From Thuidium tamariscinum (Eukaryota > Streptophyta > Bryopsida > Hypnales > Thuidiaceae), in the NCBI GenBank assembly GCA_947034885.2, contig OZ019759.1, positions 9,550,501 to 9,614,500 of the forward strand: a stretch of DNA of 64,000 nt, read 5' to 3'. The translations under genes were made by a program, and so were the position numbers. Every line of letters begins with the position of its first letter. Position 1 is the stretch's first letter. This document shows positions 1 through 11,066 of the stretch, piece after piece. A model generated the notes under the pieces. That model saw only the letters and a list, made by a program, of their open reading frames with translations. It did not search any database and was not told the DNA's origin.

Positions 1-342
1 CTTCCTCCCGGCCGGTCCATGCCCTTGATGCTTGAACCCGTACACAGCCCTCCAGTGCGCTTCCGTCCATTTGTGCGCCATTCCTCGCTCCATGTTGTCG
101 AACTGGTTCGACACCTTCCCCAATAACTCCTTGACCATCCGCTCCTCCTTGAATCCCTAGGGTATCTTTGCAAACCCTAGGCACCCCATGGTGGTCAAGT
201 CCGCCATCAAATTGCCTTTCTCCGGCTCTATGGAAGGGATGAGCAGAACTACTTTCCTAAGTTTCATTCTTGCGGGCGGGGGTGTAGTCGACTCGTTCCT
301 CTTCCGGCGTAGCTGTGGCATGGCAACTATCCGGAAACCCAC
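1..342 (-). pseudogene. 5' part of an unrecognised gene, interrupted by TAG, running off the left edge
   Basis: Reading on the minus strand from ATG at 342, the frame is open for 61 codons, meets TAG at 159-157, and stays open in the same frame for 52 more codons to the window edge. The part after the TAG looks strongly coding (rich in K/E, for example the run GFKEERMVKELLGKVSNQF). A TATA box lies about 330 bases upstream of the ATG, which supports 342 or the in-frame ATG at 321 as start. I do not recognise the family. Base composition is more GC-rich than the DNA to its right, which suits a transposon gene or a transferred segment. The single TAG could be a decayed CAG codon. What follows beyond the left edge is unseen. 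Confidence 0.45.
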
Positions 343-670
343 ACTACCTTACTTCTCTCCTAGCTGCACGTCCCATTCCTCACAAACACTCACAACACAG
401 ACAGCCCGTAATCACCACATGCACAAACACACACACACCTCCCGCGCACACCAATGCACCGGCGCAGTCGTCTGAAACCCGCGCACACTGACAACCGCCC
501 GCTCTCACAAATACCAGGCGCTACCACTGACAGCTGCGCCAGAGAAAGTTGCGCCACAAACCCCGTATGAAAAACTAACTCACAGAAAGGCAAATGAACT
601 CAAAACGCTGAGGGTTGAAAAACACACAACAGAGCGCCTGAGAGCAAATGGGCCAACTGAAAATGTCAGG

Positions 671-680
671 CCTTATATAG
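671..680 (-). promoter_or_regulatory. TATA box
   Basis: On the minus strand the sequence reads CTATATAAGG, a good match to the plant TATA consensus. It lies about 330 bases upstream of the minus-strand ATG at 342, leaving room for a 5' leader of about 300 bases. The assignment rests on motif and position only. Confidence 0.5.
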
Positions 681-689
681 TTTCTAGAA

Positions 690-942
690 ATGGATCCGGT
701 TCTTCGTTCCTGATCTTCCATTCCCGTTCCCATCCGATCGGTACCAAGTCCGGAAAGGATCCGTTTTGCTCTAGAATTGAATCCGGATAGAATCCGCTCC
801 GGTTCTGCAGGGGTCCGGGAATATTTCCGTTCCGGTTTTTCCAGTATCCTGGACCGGATTTGTTCCACCACTAGCGCTACAGCATTATCCGGTACCATTT
901 CTGGATCTTACCCGTTCCATGAGCAAATCCGGTTGCTAAGTT
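690..942. repeat. Array of TCCGG/CCGGA motifs upstream of the TATA box
   Basis: Nine copies of TCCGG or its complement CCGGA fall within about 250 bases, most inside the longer core ATCCGG(A/T). Spacing is irregular at 10-50 bases and both orientations occur. The array stops abruptly near 942. Clusters of short motifs next to a promoter are known as the subterminal repeats of CACTA and hAT transposons, where they bind the element's own DNA-binding protein. That role is inferred here. Confidence 0.45.
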
Positions 943-1042
943 CCTGACTTCCGCTCCCAAAACTTGCTAAACGGAAAAAATCAAAAATATGCCTTGCCAT
1001 AGGTAGGTATTGTGCAACAAGAAGTGGAGGAGCTGAATTCAG

Positions 1043-1137
1043 GTGACGAGGGTATTTACCGAACGTAGTGGAGTGACTTTGCACAAATTCATTGCAGCAA
1101 TGCATGAAGTTACTTCCATTGCGAGGATCTTGCGACG
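1043..1137 (+). other. Possible orphan exon
   Basis: A 95-base stretch opens after a CAG acceptor and closes at a GTGAGT donor, and one frame is open throughout (for example GVTLHKFIAAMHEVTSIARI). It lies upstream of WASHC4 fragment A on the same strand, but I cannot align it with that protein or any family I know. The rest of 943-1302 shows nothing I can identify. Confidence 0.25.
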
Positions 1138-1302
1138 GTGAGTGAGTTCTAGAATTGCGCATGGCTTCTTTGCAAGGATGTGTATTGTGTAATGAATCAT
1201 CTATTAGCTGATTATCAAGATGTACAAGGAGTCCATTGGTCTTGGAGGTAGAAGGTAAATGTTTTGTAATCTCGGACGCATGTATGTACGTAGTTGTCAT
1301 TA

Positions 1303-1635
1303 CACTAGAGCAAAACATGGTCTGAAAAAACCGTAGTCATTTTTGACTACGGTTCTTTTTGCCACATTTTTGTGCATGTGTGCGTAGTAGATTTTTGCGT
1401 TTTTTTGCAATTTCCCACTGCAATTTTTGGAATTTTGGGGCGTGTAATATACCATTGGAAAGGTCTTTTGAAGACCTTTCCAATGGTATATTACACGCCC
1501 CAAAATTCCAAAAATTGCAGTGGGAAATTGCAAAAAAACGCAAAAATCCACTACGCACACATGCACAAAAATGTGGCAAAAAGAACCGTAGTCAAAAATG
1601 ACTACGGTTTTTTCAGACCATGTTTTGTTATAGTG
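1303..1635. mobile_element. Hairpin MITE, CACTA type, TTA target duplication
   Basis: The whole 333-base element is a nearly perfect inverted repeat centred at 1469 with almost no loop. It starts CACTAGAGCAAAACATGG and ends with the complement, CCATGTTTTGTTATAGTG. It is flanked on both sides by TTA (1300-1302 and 1636-1638). CACTA ends plus a 3-base target duplication define the CACTA (EnSpm/CMC) superfamily. Each terminus also contains its own stem-loop (stem CGTAGTC/GACTACG). It has no coding capacity, so it would need transposase supplied in trans. Its transcript would be a long hairpin, a likely source of small RNAs. Confidence 0.85.
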
Positions 1636-1773
1636 TTAATTCAGAGTATTGCTTTGGGGATAAGTAGGGGTGTATGTTGCACGTATTGTGACAATTGTCA
1701 TGTCTACAAAATCTACAAAACCGCTCCTCTAAATAAAATGAAGTGGCGCAATATTCAATGAATTTGAAGAGAG

Positions 1774-3638
1774 TATCCAGTTGTAAGAGCACTGTAGCTC
1801 AATCATGCGATTAAGGAACTGGGAGGAATGAAAGTGGGCATAGCTACATAACTAGTTTGGGATGTTGATTGCCGAGAGTGGTAATGGTCTTGGGTTTGTT
1901 TGCAAGGTGTGCCTTAGGGGACTTAGTTATAGCAGTTTGGCTAACAAGTAATAGTACTTGACTCATGTTTCTTATACTGCAGTGGTCACAACTCACAAGT
2001 GGGATATGTCTGTCAGTAGTCTGCATCATCAAGTGAAGAACACTTCCTCATCATTGAATCCTAGAGCCATGTAAAAGTGACCTACTTATGGTTACAATTT
2101 TTAGGATTTTTTGAAGTCTTGTACTAAGATTTAATGTGTTTGATTTGCTTGTTCTAATTGTCCTACTTTAATATATTCTAGAGAATATGTCACTTCTTGT
2201 AAGAGTCTTATCTTCATGTTTATTTGTGATGCATTGATTAATTACCCAAGTTTGAAGTTTGATTTAACAAAATTGTATAGGGACTATGTTTGAGGTCATT
2301 TTTTAGGAGGTCTAAGAGTTCCTTAATTGCTTAAAATGTATTGGGAGTTGCAGGCATCTACAGGAAACCAAGAACACAAGCTTTGAGCTGGCTTTGAAGA
2401 TCCTTGGCAAAGTTGGCATGGCACCAGAAACAATGCTGGCTAGGAAACTCGTGAATGCAGCCTTAGAGAACCAGAAAATATTTGTTGATGAAACTGGTTA
2501 TTTCAGCATCCTTCTGTATGTTTTCTCTCAAGTGGATTGCTCAGTGAAATTTTGAAGAAGGTAGTTTAAAATACTACAAATGGTGTTTAGTCTTTAGTGG
2601 TTTGCTTTGTTGATAGATTATTTAGACTTGCCTCTTATAGAATATATTCTAGAAATGGATCAAGATTTGTGAAGTGATGGTAACATTCACTTGAAGGAGT
2701 TCGTGTTAATTGTCCCGGCCTTGATTATTAATGCTCTATAAGCTATGGTACGAGCAAAATCAGCGTTTTCTAAATGGACCAACAGTTCAGCAGATGCTCT
2801 CTTCACAGATGATGGTTTTGTTATGGATCTTGTGTATGTATTGAAGGTAGTTATCACTTGTTACTAAACTATTTCAAATTAGTTGAGAGTTTGAATGGGT
2901 CCGTATTGTGTTTGTCAATTCATGCTTATGTAGTTGACACTTGATGTAGCCAAGTTCTTTTGCAACCTATTGGTAGCCTTTTTTATCCCTTGGCAATGTA
3001 GATTGTCAACTTGAAACATTGTCGTATGGATATTCTGGTTCAGATTATGACAAACATTTGATTTTGTTCATGTTGCAATCCTCAGGCATTGGGACGAGAT
3101 GAACACTTCAATTCAATCGATCGGTTTGATAGTCTGAGGAAATACTTCAAAGCTAAGAAGGCACACTTAGAAGAAGGTCTAGACATGGACAATATAGCAA
3201 ATGGTTTGATGGGATTGCACATTTGGGAAAATTGGCTTTCGTTTATATAGAAGATGCTCACAGCATACAGATGGTATCTTTCTCAACCCAGCAAAATGTA
3301 TCTTCTAAAATTCTTCATGATGATTTGGCCTATTGAGTGTTCTTTTTCACATAGGAGTTGTGACTATCCTTTAGAAAATGTAGATATAGAAGTGCATGTT
3401 GCGTTTTTAGCATGGGCTAGTTTCACACTTGTAGGACTATTTTGAAATTGTATCTATGAGTCCTTAAAATCATTTTTATGTAGAGTACAATGTCACTGAG
3501 TTTTCTTTATAAAAATTTGAGAAGTACCGGTTTTGTCAAATGACCTCATTGTAGGTTGTGAAACAAGTGAGCGCATATCTAATGGAGCTGGAGCTTATTG
3601 AGTACAATTTTTCTGGAGCTCAAATATTCTTTCTCTAA
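1774..3638 (+). pseudogene. WASHC4: WASH complex subunit 4 (SWIP) gene fragment, copy A
   Basis: This is a decayed 3' part of the gene for SWIP, a scaffold of the WASH complex that activates Arp2/3 on endosomes in other eukaryotes. Exon-like blocks are: about 1786-1945 (too damaged to translate, but matching copy C); 2354-2531 (ends in VDETGYFSILLYVFSQ); 2666-2846 (includes NIHLKEF and LFTDDGFVMDLVYVLK); 3086 to about 3310 (FNSIDRFDSLRKYFK); and 3555-3638 (AYLMELELIEYNFSGAQIFF, then TAA). The order and motifs match the known animal protein, in which DDGFAMG..YILK and EFDSLHWF are hallmarks. Breaks include in-frame TGA and TAA in the third block, TAG at 3248-3250 where copy B has CAG, and a damaged donor after the second block. 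Confidence 0.8.
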
Positions 3639-3639
3639 A

Positions 3640-4150
3640 TGGTGATGCCCTCAATTTGGCAATGGAGCACTGTGACGTGTGGTTTTAACTATTCTGGTGA
3701 TTGAATTTTGGAAGCTACAGAAGTTTTGGCAAGTGTATCTTCAAAATTGCTAATTAGGAATCTAGAAGGTAAAATACAATGTGTTGGTCTTACTGGACTG
3801 AAATGTGAAAGTATGTATGTCAATGCATCATATTTACAGGAAAGGTGCAGTCACTGACGTGCTAAATAAGTTTTCTGACGTTGTGCTAGCGGTCTTTTCA
3901 GTCACTGATTAGCTCTAGTATATATGCAATCCCAAGTAGAAGAAAGGAAAGCTCACAGTGGTAGTTGTGACCCTAATATAGGAACAATTTACTTCATGGA
4001 GCATTGTATGAATTGACAAGTATTGTTTAACACTTTTGCAAAGATGTACTTAGTTTCAAGAATAAGCAGAGCATGTCATAATTTTGGTTTTGATTGATTT
4101 GTCATAAGTGTGATATATGTACCAAGAATTGTTTTGAAAACATCTACCAA
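3640..4150. other. Downstream flank of copy A, no gene
   Basis: No open frame of note. The last part (4060-4130) is an inverted match to 8760-8825, so the inverted duplication that holds copies A and B extends past the gene fragments into this DNA. Confidence 0.5.
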
Positions 4151-4440
4151 ATATGTGACAAATGCGATAAGTGGTGAGTGCAAGCTCGATAAGTGGTGAG
4201 TATGTGCTCAATAAGTAGTGCGTGCATGCTCGATAAGTGTTGAGTGCATGCTCAATAAGTGATGAGTGCGTATATGATAAGTGGTGAGTACGTATATGAT
4301 AACTTGTGAGTGCGTGCTCAATAAGTGGTGATCGAGTGTGTGCATGATAAATAATGAGTGCGTGTTCGATAAGTGGTGAGTGCATGCTCGATATATCGAT
4401 GAAAAGCGGTGAGTGCAAATTCGATAAGCGATGAGGCATT
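4150..4440. repeat. Minisatellite, unit about 22 bp
   Basis: About a dozen diverged tandem copies of a unit close to GATAAGTGGTGAGTGCRTGC. The reverse complement of the same unit forms the array at 8278-8745, so the two arrays mirror each other across the central region. The reading frames across it are repeat artefacts, not genes. Confidence 0.75.
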
Positions 4441-4503
4441 GAAATTTAAGTTTGCATGCAATTGATCAAACGTGTGCGCACAAATAGAATGCATTTAAAT
4501 TTG

Positions 4504-4528
4504 TATATATATATATATATATATATAC
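4504..4528. repeat. (TA)n microsatellite
   Basis: An uninterrupted run of alternating T and A of about 25 bases between the minisatellite and the CACTA terminus. Confidence 0.9.
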
Positions 4529-4616
4529 TGATTGAACGTGCGCGTAGTATTGATTGCGCATGCACACAATTAATTCTTTAAATTAAATACACCTAATCTT
4601 AAATTTCACTATAGTA

Positions 4617-4764
4617 GATTCCATTGCGAAAAAAATGGTTGACAGTCACACAATTTTTTGAAAGTCTATTGTACCATGAAGTTGAAAAAATGCGCACAAA
4701 AACGTGGCAAAAAAACCGCACTCCATTTTGAGTGCGGTTTTCTTTACCATGTTTTGGTATAGTG
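4617..4764 (-). mobile_element. CACTA-type terminus with internal stem-loop
   Basis: It ends in CCATGTTTTGGTATAGTG at 4764, the complement of a CACTA start. Inside is a stem-loop with stem GCACTC/GAGTGC framed by AAAAAAACC and GGTTTT. The distal part (about 4619-4670) is the reverse complement of 7834-7875, so it pairs with the terminus at 7733. The two termini point away from each other, which makes 4765-7732 outside sequence, not element interior. No 3-base target duplication is visible. Confidence 0.6.
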
Positions 4765-4875
4765 TTGGTTGTTCACTACGCGCAACGCGCAAAGAAAAAT
4801 GCGCACAAAAACACGGCAAAAAAAACTACAAAAAAATTTCTGCGCGGTTTTTTTTTACCATGTTTTGTTATAGTG
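4765..4875 (-). mobile_element. Half of a hairpin MITE of the 40481 family
   Basis: The sequence from GTTGGTTGTTCACTACGCGC to TTTTGTTATAGTG closely matches the right end of the full-length MITE at 40481-40843. Only this terminal part is present; it starts exactly where the previous terminus ends, so the two elements are joined end to end. Confidence 0.6.
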
Positions 4876-4889
4876 GGGCGGTGACATCG

Positions 4890-7732
4890 GTGGGTGCGTC
4901 TCGAAGAAAAGGTCATCGTTGCCGTCTAAGGATACAAACGTCTGTCCTTCCGACTCATCAAGGCACATGACCGGAACCTCGTCATCTTTGAAGTTGGACT
5001 CGTCAAAGTCCGTCGTGCCTCAATCCGAATCCCTTTGCTCCTTGAGCTCGGCTTCGTGTTCCTCTCTCTCGTTGTCCATCATGGGGTTCGCCACACCTAC
5101 TTCGCCCAAGTCATCACCATCTAATGCAACGTCCCCCTCTTGCTCATCCTTGTCGTCATCGTCCTCGTCTTCTCCATCACCATTGCTCTCAAACCCGGCG
5201 TCCGCTCGGACCGCCTTTGTCAATCCCTTGGCTGTCATGGGAACACCTTCTTCTCTGCGGAAGTGGACAGGAGCCATAGCATCGTAGTTGTACCTAAGCT
5301 CATGTAGACTCGGGACCAATACGTCCGGCCACATCTGAGCACCCAGTCGATTGTACTCCAAATGCCAAAGCAGGCTCCTGTCTGTGTTGGAGATGAACAC
5401 CACAGAGCTCCAGCACAACATCTAGGAATCACAAATGCACGTCAATCCATTTTCACATTCTGATTAACGTAAGAAAAAGAATTCATAAATCTGCAGAGAG
5501 CGAAACTCACTACGCAGGCCGAGACTGCCTTCGCTCTTGCAATGCAAAGACGAGCATGACGGTCCCTTGGTCTTTGCAAAACTTGTCGATGAATCGCAGG
5601 TAGACCTCATATCGCAGCTCCTTCACTGACAGGACTTGCGGAAAATCGTAACAACACATCTCCCGTTGCTTCTAGATCAGGGCCTTTGTCTCCAAGATCA
5701 CGTCCTCTTCAACCATCACTTGCGGAATCAATCCATTTTTGTCCACAAGATGGAAGTTGTAGAAGGAAATGTCGCGTTACTATAGGTATTCCACGTGGAC
5801 ACTGTTCTTCAAGGTGTAGGTGGGCTCCCCCTTTGTACAAGTATACATGGCACTGCGGCGAAGACGGTGATGAGGAAAGGATGCTTTCACTATGAGATCC
5901 ACCGCAAGAGCCCTCTCCACGCCGTAAATGATCATCCAAGTGTATACACGACTTGACATGAAATCCTTGGACACCTTCACTTCCTTGAGGATCCTATTGT
6001 AGCTGTAGCTTATCTCCATATTGAGGACCTTTGGAAACAAGCGCAAGTCCATGATTCCTACCTCGCAGAACTCAAGGAGCGAGGGACCCTTTCTCACGTT
6101 GAACCACCCCTGAGGGAGCTTCGTGGACAACTACGGGTGGAAGGACAACGATGGACAAAGCCACGTGCAAATGCAAGTGGACGCGCACTTGCTCACAATC
6201 TGGAATTGCTTCGTGTTGGCTGCCACGTGCTCGTATAGCACAATGAGGTCGACCTTAGGACTCCCACTATTGGTGACCCTTGATTTGCACTCGTTCTTCA
6301 GATACTCTTTTCGCGTTTGCTCCATGACTGCCATGTAAAAGCCATGTATACACAGGGCCGCCTTCAGTTCCTTCCATCGGGCGGGTTCAAGTTCCCTGAA
6401 CTCATTGAAGACTCCCTTCACTGTTGGCAAGTTCTGCCCATCCACTTGGTCCAAGATGTCACTCACAAGCTTTGTCTTGTGCTTCTTCCGCATGCACCAC
6501 ATGGCGAAGGGCAGGGCTGAGCACCAATGCGTCGGCCTCTTCATATAGACCTTGGGAGGGATTTGCAACATCTTGCTCGCCAACTCCTCCACGGCTAAGT
6601 CATCCATCCCTTGCAAGTTCCGCATCTAGTTCTAGTTGAAGGGCGGCAACTTTGCCATTTTCGAATCACCCACCTTGGAATCCAACTCGTTGTCGATGTT
6701 GTACAAGGCGCCCAACTCATGTTTATTGAAGACCTTCTTCCAAAGGGCCCACATCTCATTGAAGGCCATGATGATCTTGCGCTCCCCTAATTTATCAAAG
6801 TCGACATTCTTCGTCTTCGATCTGCTAGGGTTGTGCAAAGTCGTGGTCGACTCGAAGCTCTCCTTGCACTTGGCCTTGAACTCTTGCAAAATGACGGAGC
6901 CACATCAGAAATGATGTTTAGAGCGCACGCCTTGATTCGTGTCTGCTCAAAAAATAAACTTACGAGACCAGATCATATACCTTCATTTCTCTCTTTAGAC
7001 AACCAGTCGCCGCCAACATACCCTGTCTTGGATCCACGAGGTAGGGCTACAAGGTACTTCACAAGTGTCTCGCCCACGAAATCCACAATTGCAGGAATCG
7101 AAAAAATCCTTTACCACATCACCATCAAGCTACAAGACGGAGAAACCAGACCCCACAATCTGATTTGCCTCTAGCTAATAGCGACAAACTAGCGAAGATA
7201 ATTAATGAAATGAAATCCTAGGCCTCCATCACAAGTGGTAGGGTCAAGCACATCAAATCGCGCGGTCTGAACTGGAAGGTCACGTCATACCTCATAGCTA
7301 TGGTAATCTTGCTTTGACTTGTTTGCCTCGTGTTCTTTTGATATTGGTTCGGCTTGCCGATGCATTCCCAGATCTCTTTGCAATGCTTGATCGTGGCGGA
7401 CAACAAAGATAGAAACGGAGCGAGCACGTTCCCCCAGTTGCACATGGAGGACAACGTATACAAGTGGTGTGACTTGTCCGACCAAACGATCTCGCATGTC
7501 CACTTCCGCAGCCGGGCAGTGACGGACTCGTCGTCGACCGTCGTCTCCCCTGAGAGGATCTTTGTTGTAGCCTTCCACGTGTGTTGAGCATTGATGATTT
7601 TGAACTTGCTAGCCGTCATGCACTCCTTCCAGCACCTCAGACGTGTGGTCGTGTCCGACATCACGGTTAGGATCTGCTTCGTGTAGTTCATGAGCACCAT
7701 CCACTTCAGGACATAGAGGACGCCCTTCCTCT
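4890..7732 (-). pseudogene. Unrecognised multi-exon gene with acidic C-terminus, decayed
   Basis: Minus-strand coding blocks, in order: 7732-7218; about 7095-6968 (VGETLVKYLVALPRGSKTGY, closing at a GT donor); about 6905-5511; and 5421-5020. The large third block stays in one frame for over 1.3 kb and is broken by TAG at several points (near 6630, 6128, 5778 and 5672) and one TAA beside a TAG. It ends at GTGAGT. The last block starts after an ATTCCTAG acceptor and finishes in a strongly acidic tail of D/E runs. No domain is recognised; no signal peptide or membrane segment is apparent. GC content is higher than the surroundings. It sits between two outward-facing CACTA termini, so it may be a captured gene or part of another transposon. 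Exact intron borders are tentative. Confidence 0.45.
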
Positions 7733-7880
7733 CACTATAACAAAACATGGTAAAAAAAACCGTAATCAATTTCCCACGACGGGTTTTTTTGCCATGTTTT
7801 TGTACGCATTTTTTTACTACAGTGGGCAAGTGATTTTTGAAAAATTGTGTGACTGTCAACCATTTTTTTCGCACTTGAAT
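7733..7880 (+). mobile_element. CACTA-type terminus with internal stem-loop
   Basis: Starts CACTATAACAAAACATGGT at 7733, followed by the usual AAAAAACC, a partly degraded stem-loop and GGGTTTTTTTGCCATGTTTT. Its inner part is the reverse complement of the terminus at 4617-4764. It points rightwards towards the 22-bp minisatellite. Beyond it, 7881-8277 holds no gene I can see. Confidence 0.65.
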
Positions 7881-8277
7881 TTCTTGTAGTGAAATCTAAG
7901 ATTAAGTGTAATTTTAAAAATTAGTTGTGCACACGCATATATGCTTATAAAACTTGTGCACATTCAATTAATACTATGCACACATTCAATCAATGTTGTG
8001 CATCCATTCAACAAATATTGCACATGTTCAATCAATATTGCATGCACCTTCTCTCATCTACATATATACATACAAATGCATTGTATTTAGCAAGCATATG
8101 CATGTGCATTCAATCAATTCTGTTTAAACTTAAATTTGAGTGTGGTTTTTTTTAACCATTGTTTGTACACTAATTTTCTACTATGGCGTACATGCATGCA
8201 CATGTACATGTATATGTGATTTTGAAAATTACGACTAAATGTCACATGTTTCTTTTGCAATTTTTTTTGCCTCTTAC

Positions 8278-8745
8278 ACATTCATTACCTATCGCACACT
8301 CAACACCTCTCGCGTACACTCACCACCTATTATGCATGCACTTGCCACCTATTACATATACACTCACCACCTCTTGCGTACACTCACCACCTATTGTGCA
8401 TGCACTTGCCACCTATCACACATACACTCACCACCTCTTGTGCATGCACTCACCACTTACAACACACTTGCTACTTATTGAGCACGCACTCACCACTTAT
8501 CAAACACACACTCACCACTTATCAAGCATGCACTCACCACTTATTGAACACGCACTCACCACTTATTAAACACGCACTCACCACTTATCAAGCATGCACT
8601 CACCACTTATCGAACACGCACTCACCACTTATCAAACATGCACTCAACACTTATCAAGCATGCACTCAACAATCAACACTTATCAAATAGACATATACTA
8701 CTTATTGGACACGCACTGGGCACTTATCACATTGGTCACATATTT
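8278..8745. repeat. Minisatellite, unit about 22 bp, inverted relative to 4150-4440
   Basis: About 20 diverged tandem copies of CACTCACCACTTATCAAGCATG. It is the mirror of the array at 4150-4440. Long His/Thr/Ser-rich frames run through it on the plus strand in all phases because the unit lacks stops; I do not regard these as proteins. Confidence 0.8.
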
Positions 8746-9277
8746 AGCAAGTGAACTCAAGAAAACTCTTGCTACAGATATTACAATTATGACAAATCAA
8801 GCAAAACAAGAGCTATGACATGCTCGACTTGTTCAAAGTGAGCTCATCTTTGCAAAACAGGTGTTACAGATTACTTGTCAATTCATAAAATGCTCCATGA
8901 AAGGTAAATCATTGGCCTGATAAGATCAACTCCGACAACTAGTACTATGAGCTTCACTTTCTTCTCCCTTGAAATTGCACAAATACAAGAGTTGAGCAGT
9001 GAATGAAAAGACCACTAGTACAACGTCACCTAATTTGTTTGGTGTGCGACAGACCGCACCTTCCCTATGAACACCCTATTAACATGACGCATCAACATAT
9101 ATTCTTTCACATTTTAGTCTCGTACGACCAACACACTGCATTTTTACCCTTCGAGTTCCTAATCAACGGTTATCAAGATACATTTGTTGAGACTTTTGCA
9201 GCTTCCAGAAATCAATTAGCAAAATAGTTGAAACCAAACATCACAGTGCTCCAAGGCCAAAATGAGGGCATTACAAT
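8746..9277. other. Flank of copy B, no gene
   Basis: Matches the downstream flank of copy A in inverted orientation (for example 8760-8825 with 4060-4130). No coding sequence is supported. Confidence 0.45.
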
Positions 9278-10776
9278 TTAGAGGAAGAATATTCGAACAC
9301 CAAAAAAATTTAACTCAATAAGCTCCAGCTCCATTAGATATGCGCTCACTCATTTCACAACCTACAATGAGGTCATTAAACAAAACCTCCACTTTTTAGA
9401 TTATTTCAAAGATAACTCAGTGACATTGTATTCTGCATAAAAATCAGATCAAGGAGTTACAAATATTTTGTCAGAATCATCTTGTAAGTGTGAAATTGGA
9501 CCATGCTACAAATGCAACATGCACTTTAATGTCTACATTTTCTGAAGGGTAGTCACAACTCAAGTGAGAAAAAGAACACTGAACAGGCCAAATCATTTGA
9601 AGACTCTCATGAAGAATTTTAGAAGCAAGATACATACTGTTGGATTGAGAAGGGTACCATCTATATGTTGTGAGCGTCTTCTGCAGAAACGGAAGCCAGT
9701 TTTTGAATCCAAATCTTCACCGGAATGAAACCATATGCTATATTGAAAGGTCCTGACCTTCTTCTAAGACTTCCTTCTCAACTTTGTAGTGTTTCCGCAG
9801 ACTATCAAATTAGTAGAGTGAATTGAAGTGTTTATCTTGTCCCAGTGCCTGAGGATTGCAACATGAACGAAATCAAATGCCCGACATAATTTGAACCATA
9901 ATATCTATATGGCAATGTTCCATATATTACTAGAGGATAAACAAGGCTATTAATAAGTTGCAAAAGTATTTGGCTGAACTAAGTGTCAACTACATAGGCA
10001 TGAACTGGGAAACATAATTCGAACACATTCAAACTCTCAAATACTTTGATATAAATCAGTAATGAGTGATAAATACCTTGAGTACGTATGCAAGACCCAT
10101 GACAAAACCTTCATCTGTGAAGAGAGCATTTATTGAACTACAGGTCCGTTTAGAAAACGTTGATTTTGCTCGTACCATAGCTTCTACAACATTAATAATC
10201 AAAGCCAAAATGAACACAAACTCCTTCAAGTGAATGTTATCATCACTTTGCAAACCCTGATCCACATCCAGAATATAAGAGGTAAGTCTAAGTCAGTCCA
10301 TCAACACAACAAACCACTAAAGACTAAACACTATTTGCAGTATCTTAAACTACCTTCTTCAAAATTTCACCAAGCAACCCACCTGAGAGAAAACATTCAC
10401 AAGGATCTTAAAGTAACGAGTCTTGTCAATAAATATATTCTGGCTCTACAAGGTTGCATCAAAGAACTTCCCAGAACGCATTGCTTCCAGTGTCATGTTA
10501 GGGTTCCTCGAACCCAGCTCAAGGCTGGTGTTCTTGGCTTCCTTACATGGCTGCAACACCCAATAAATATTAAGCATTTGAGTTACTCTTAAATCTCTTA
10601 AAATATGACACCAAACAAAGTCTCTACACAATCCTAAGTCAAACTTCAAACCCGTGTGTAAAGCATCAATGCATTATATATACCACAAAGATTAAACTCT
10701 TAAAACAAATGGCATACTCTCTAAATGAGAGACAATTAAAGTAGGACAATCAAATAGGTGAAATCACAGTACCATA
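9278..10776 (-). pseudogene. WASHC4: WASH complex subunit 4 (SWIP) gene fragment, copy B
   Basis: Same gene region as copy A, in inverted orientation and better kept. Blocks in reading order: 10550-10383 (EAMRSGKFFDATL then TAG at 10448-10446, where copies A and C have GAG; ends VNVFSQ before a good GT donor); 10256-10077 (SDDNIHLKEFVF and LFTDEGFVMGLAYVLK); 9848 to about 9630 (NWLPFLQKTLTTYRWY); and 9361-9278 (MELELIELNF, ending FFL then TAA). The family motif DDGFAMG..YILK of SWIP is recognisable. Similarity to the other copies stops near 10776, so the exon seen first in copies A and C is missing. A fusion partner with its own membrane segment follows at 10777-11066. Confidence 0.8.
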
Positions 10777-11066
10777 ATAACGGATATTCTCAGCACTTAC
10801 ATGGTCGAAATAAGGTGAGGGTACCGTAGTTAGAGAAAAGAAAACACGTACCAGATTCTCTTCCATATTTGGAAATGACAAGGATTCACTTGTGTTGGTA
10901 AATAGAATGATGGCCAAGTTCACACTCCCCAAGAGGAGAGTAAGCAGGACGAGGAATAAGCGAGCCAACGACATCATCATCTCTCGGTGATCCATAATCC
11001 CGCTAGCAATTCCTGATACCACAAAAAGGGTTAGCGTTCTGACTTCCTTTTGTAATCTCATTCTTA
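10777..11066 (-). other. Possible exon with a membrane segment
   Basis: On the minus strand an ATG near 11011 opens a frame starting MDHREMMMSLARLFL and continuing through about 22 hydrophobic residues (LVLLTLLLGSVNLAIILF). It closes near 10853 at a GTACGT donor after NMEENL. This could be a signal anchor of an unknown protein. It lies in the unique strip between WASHC4 copy B and the left palindrome arm. Confidence 0.3.

Noticed and set aside
1300-1761. Identical frames on both strands across the hairpin MITE
   Set aside because: A direct consequence of the palindrome, not coding.
8183-8818. Overlapping His/Thr/Ser-rich frames on +
   Set aside because: They come from a stop-free 22-bp minisatellite unit and exist in several phases at once.
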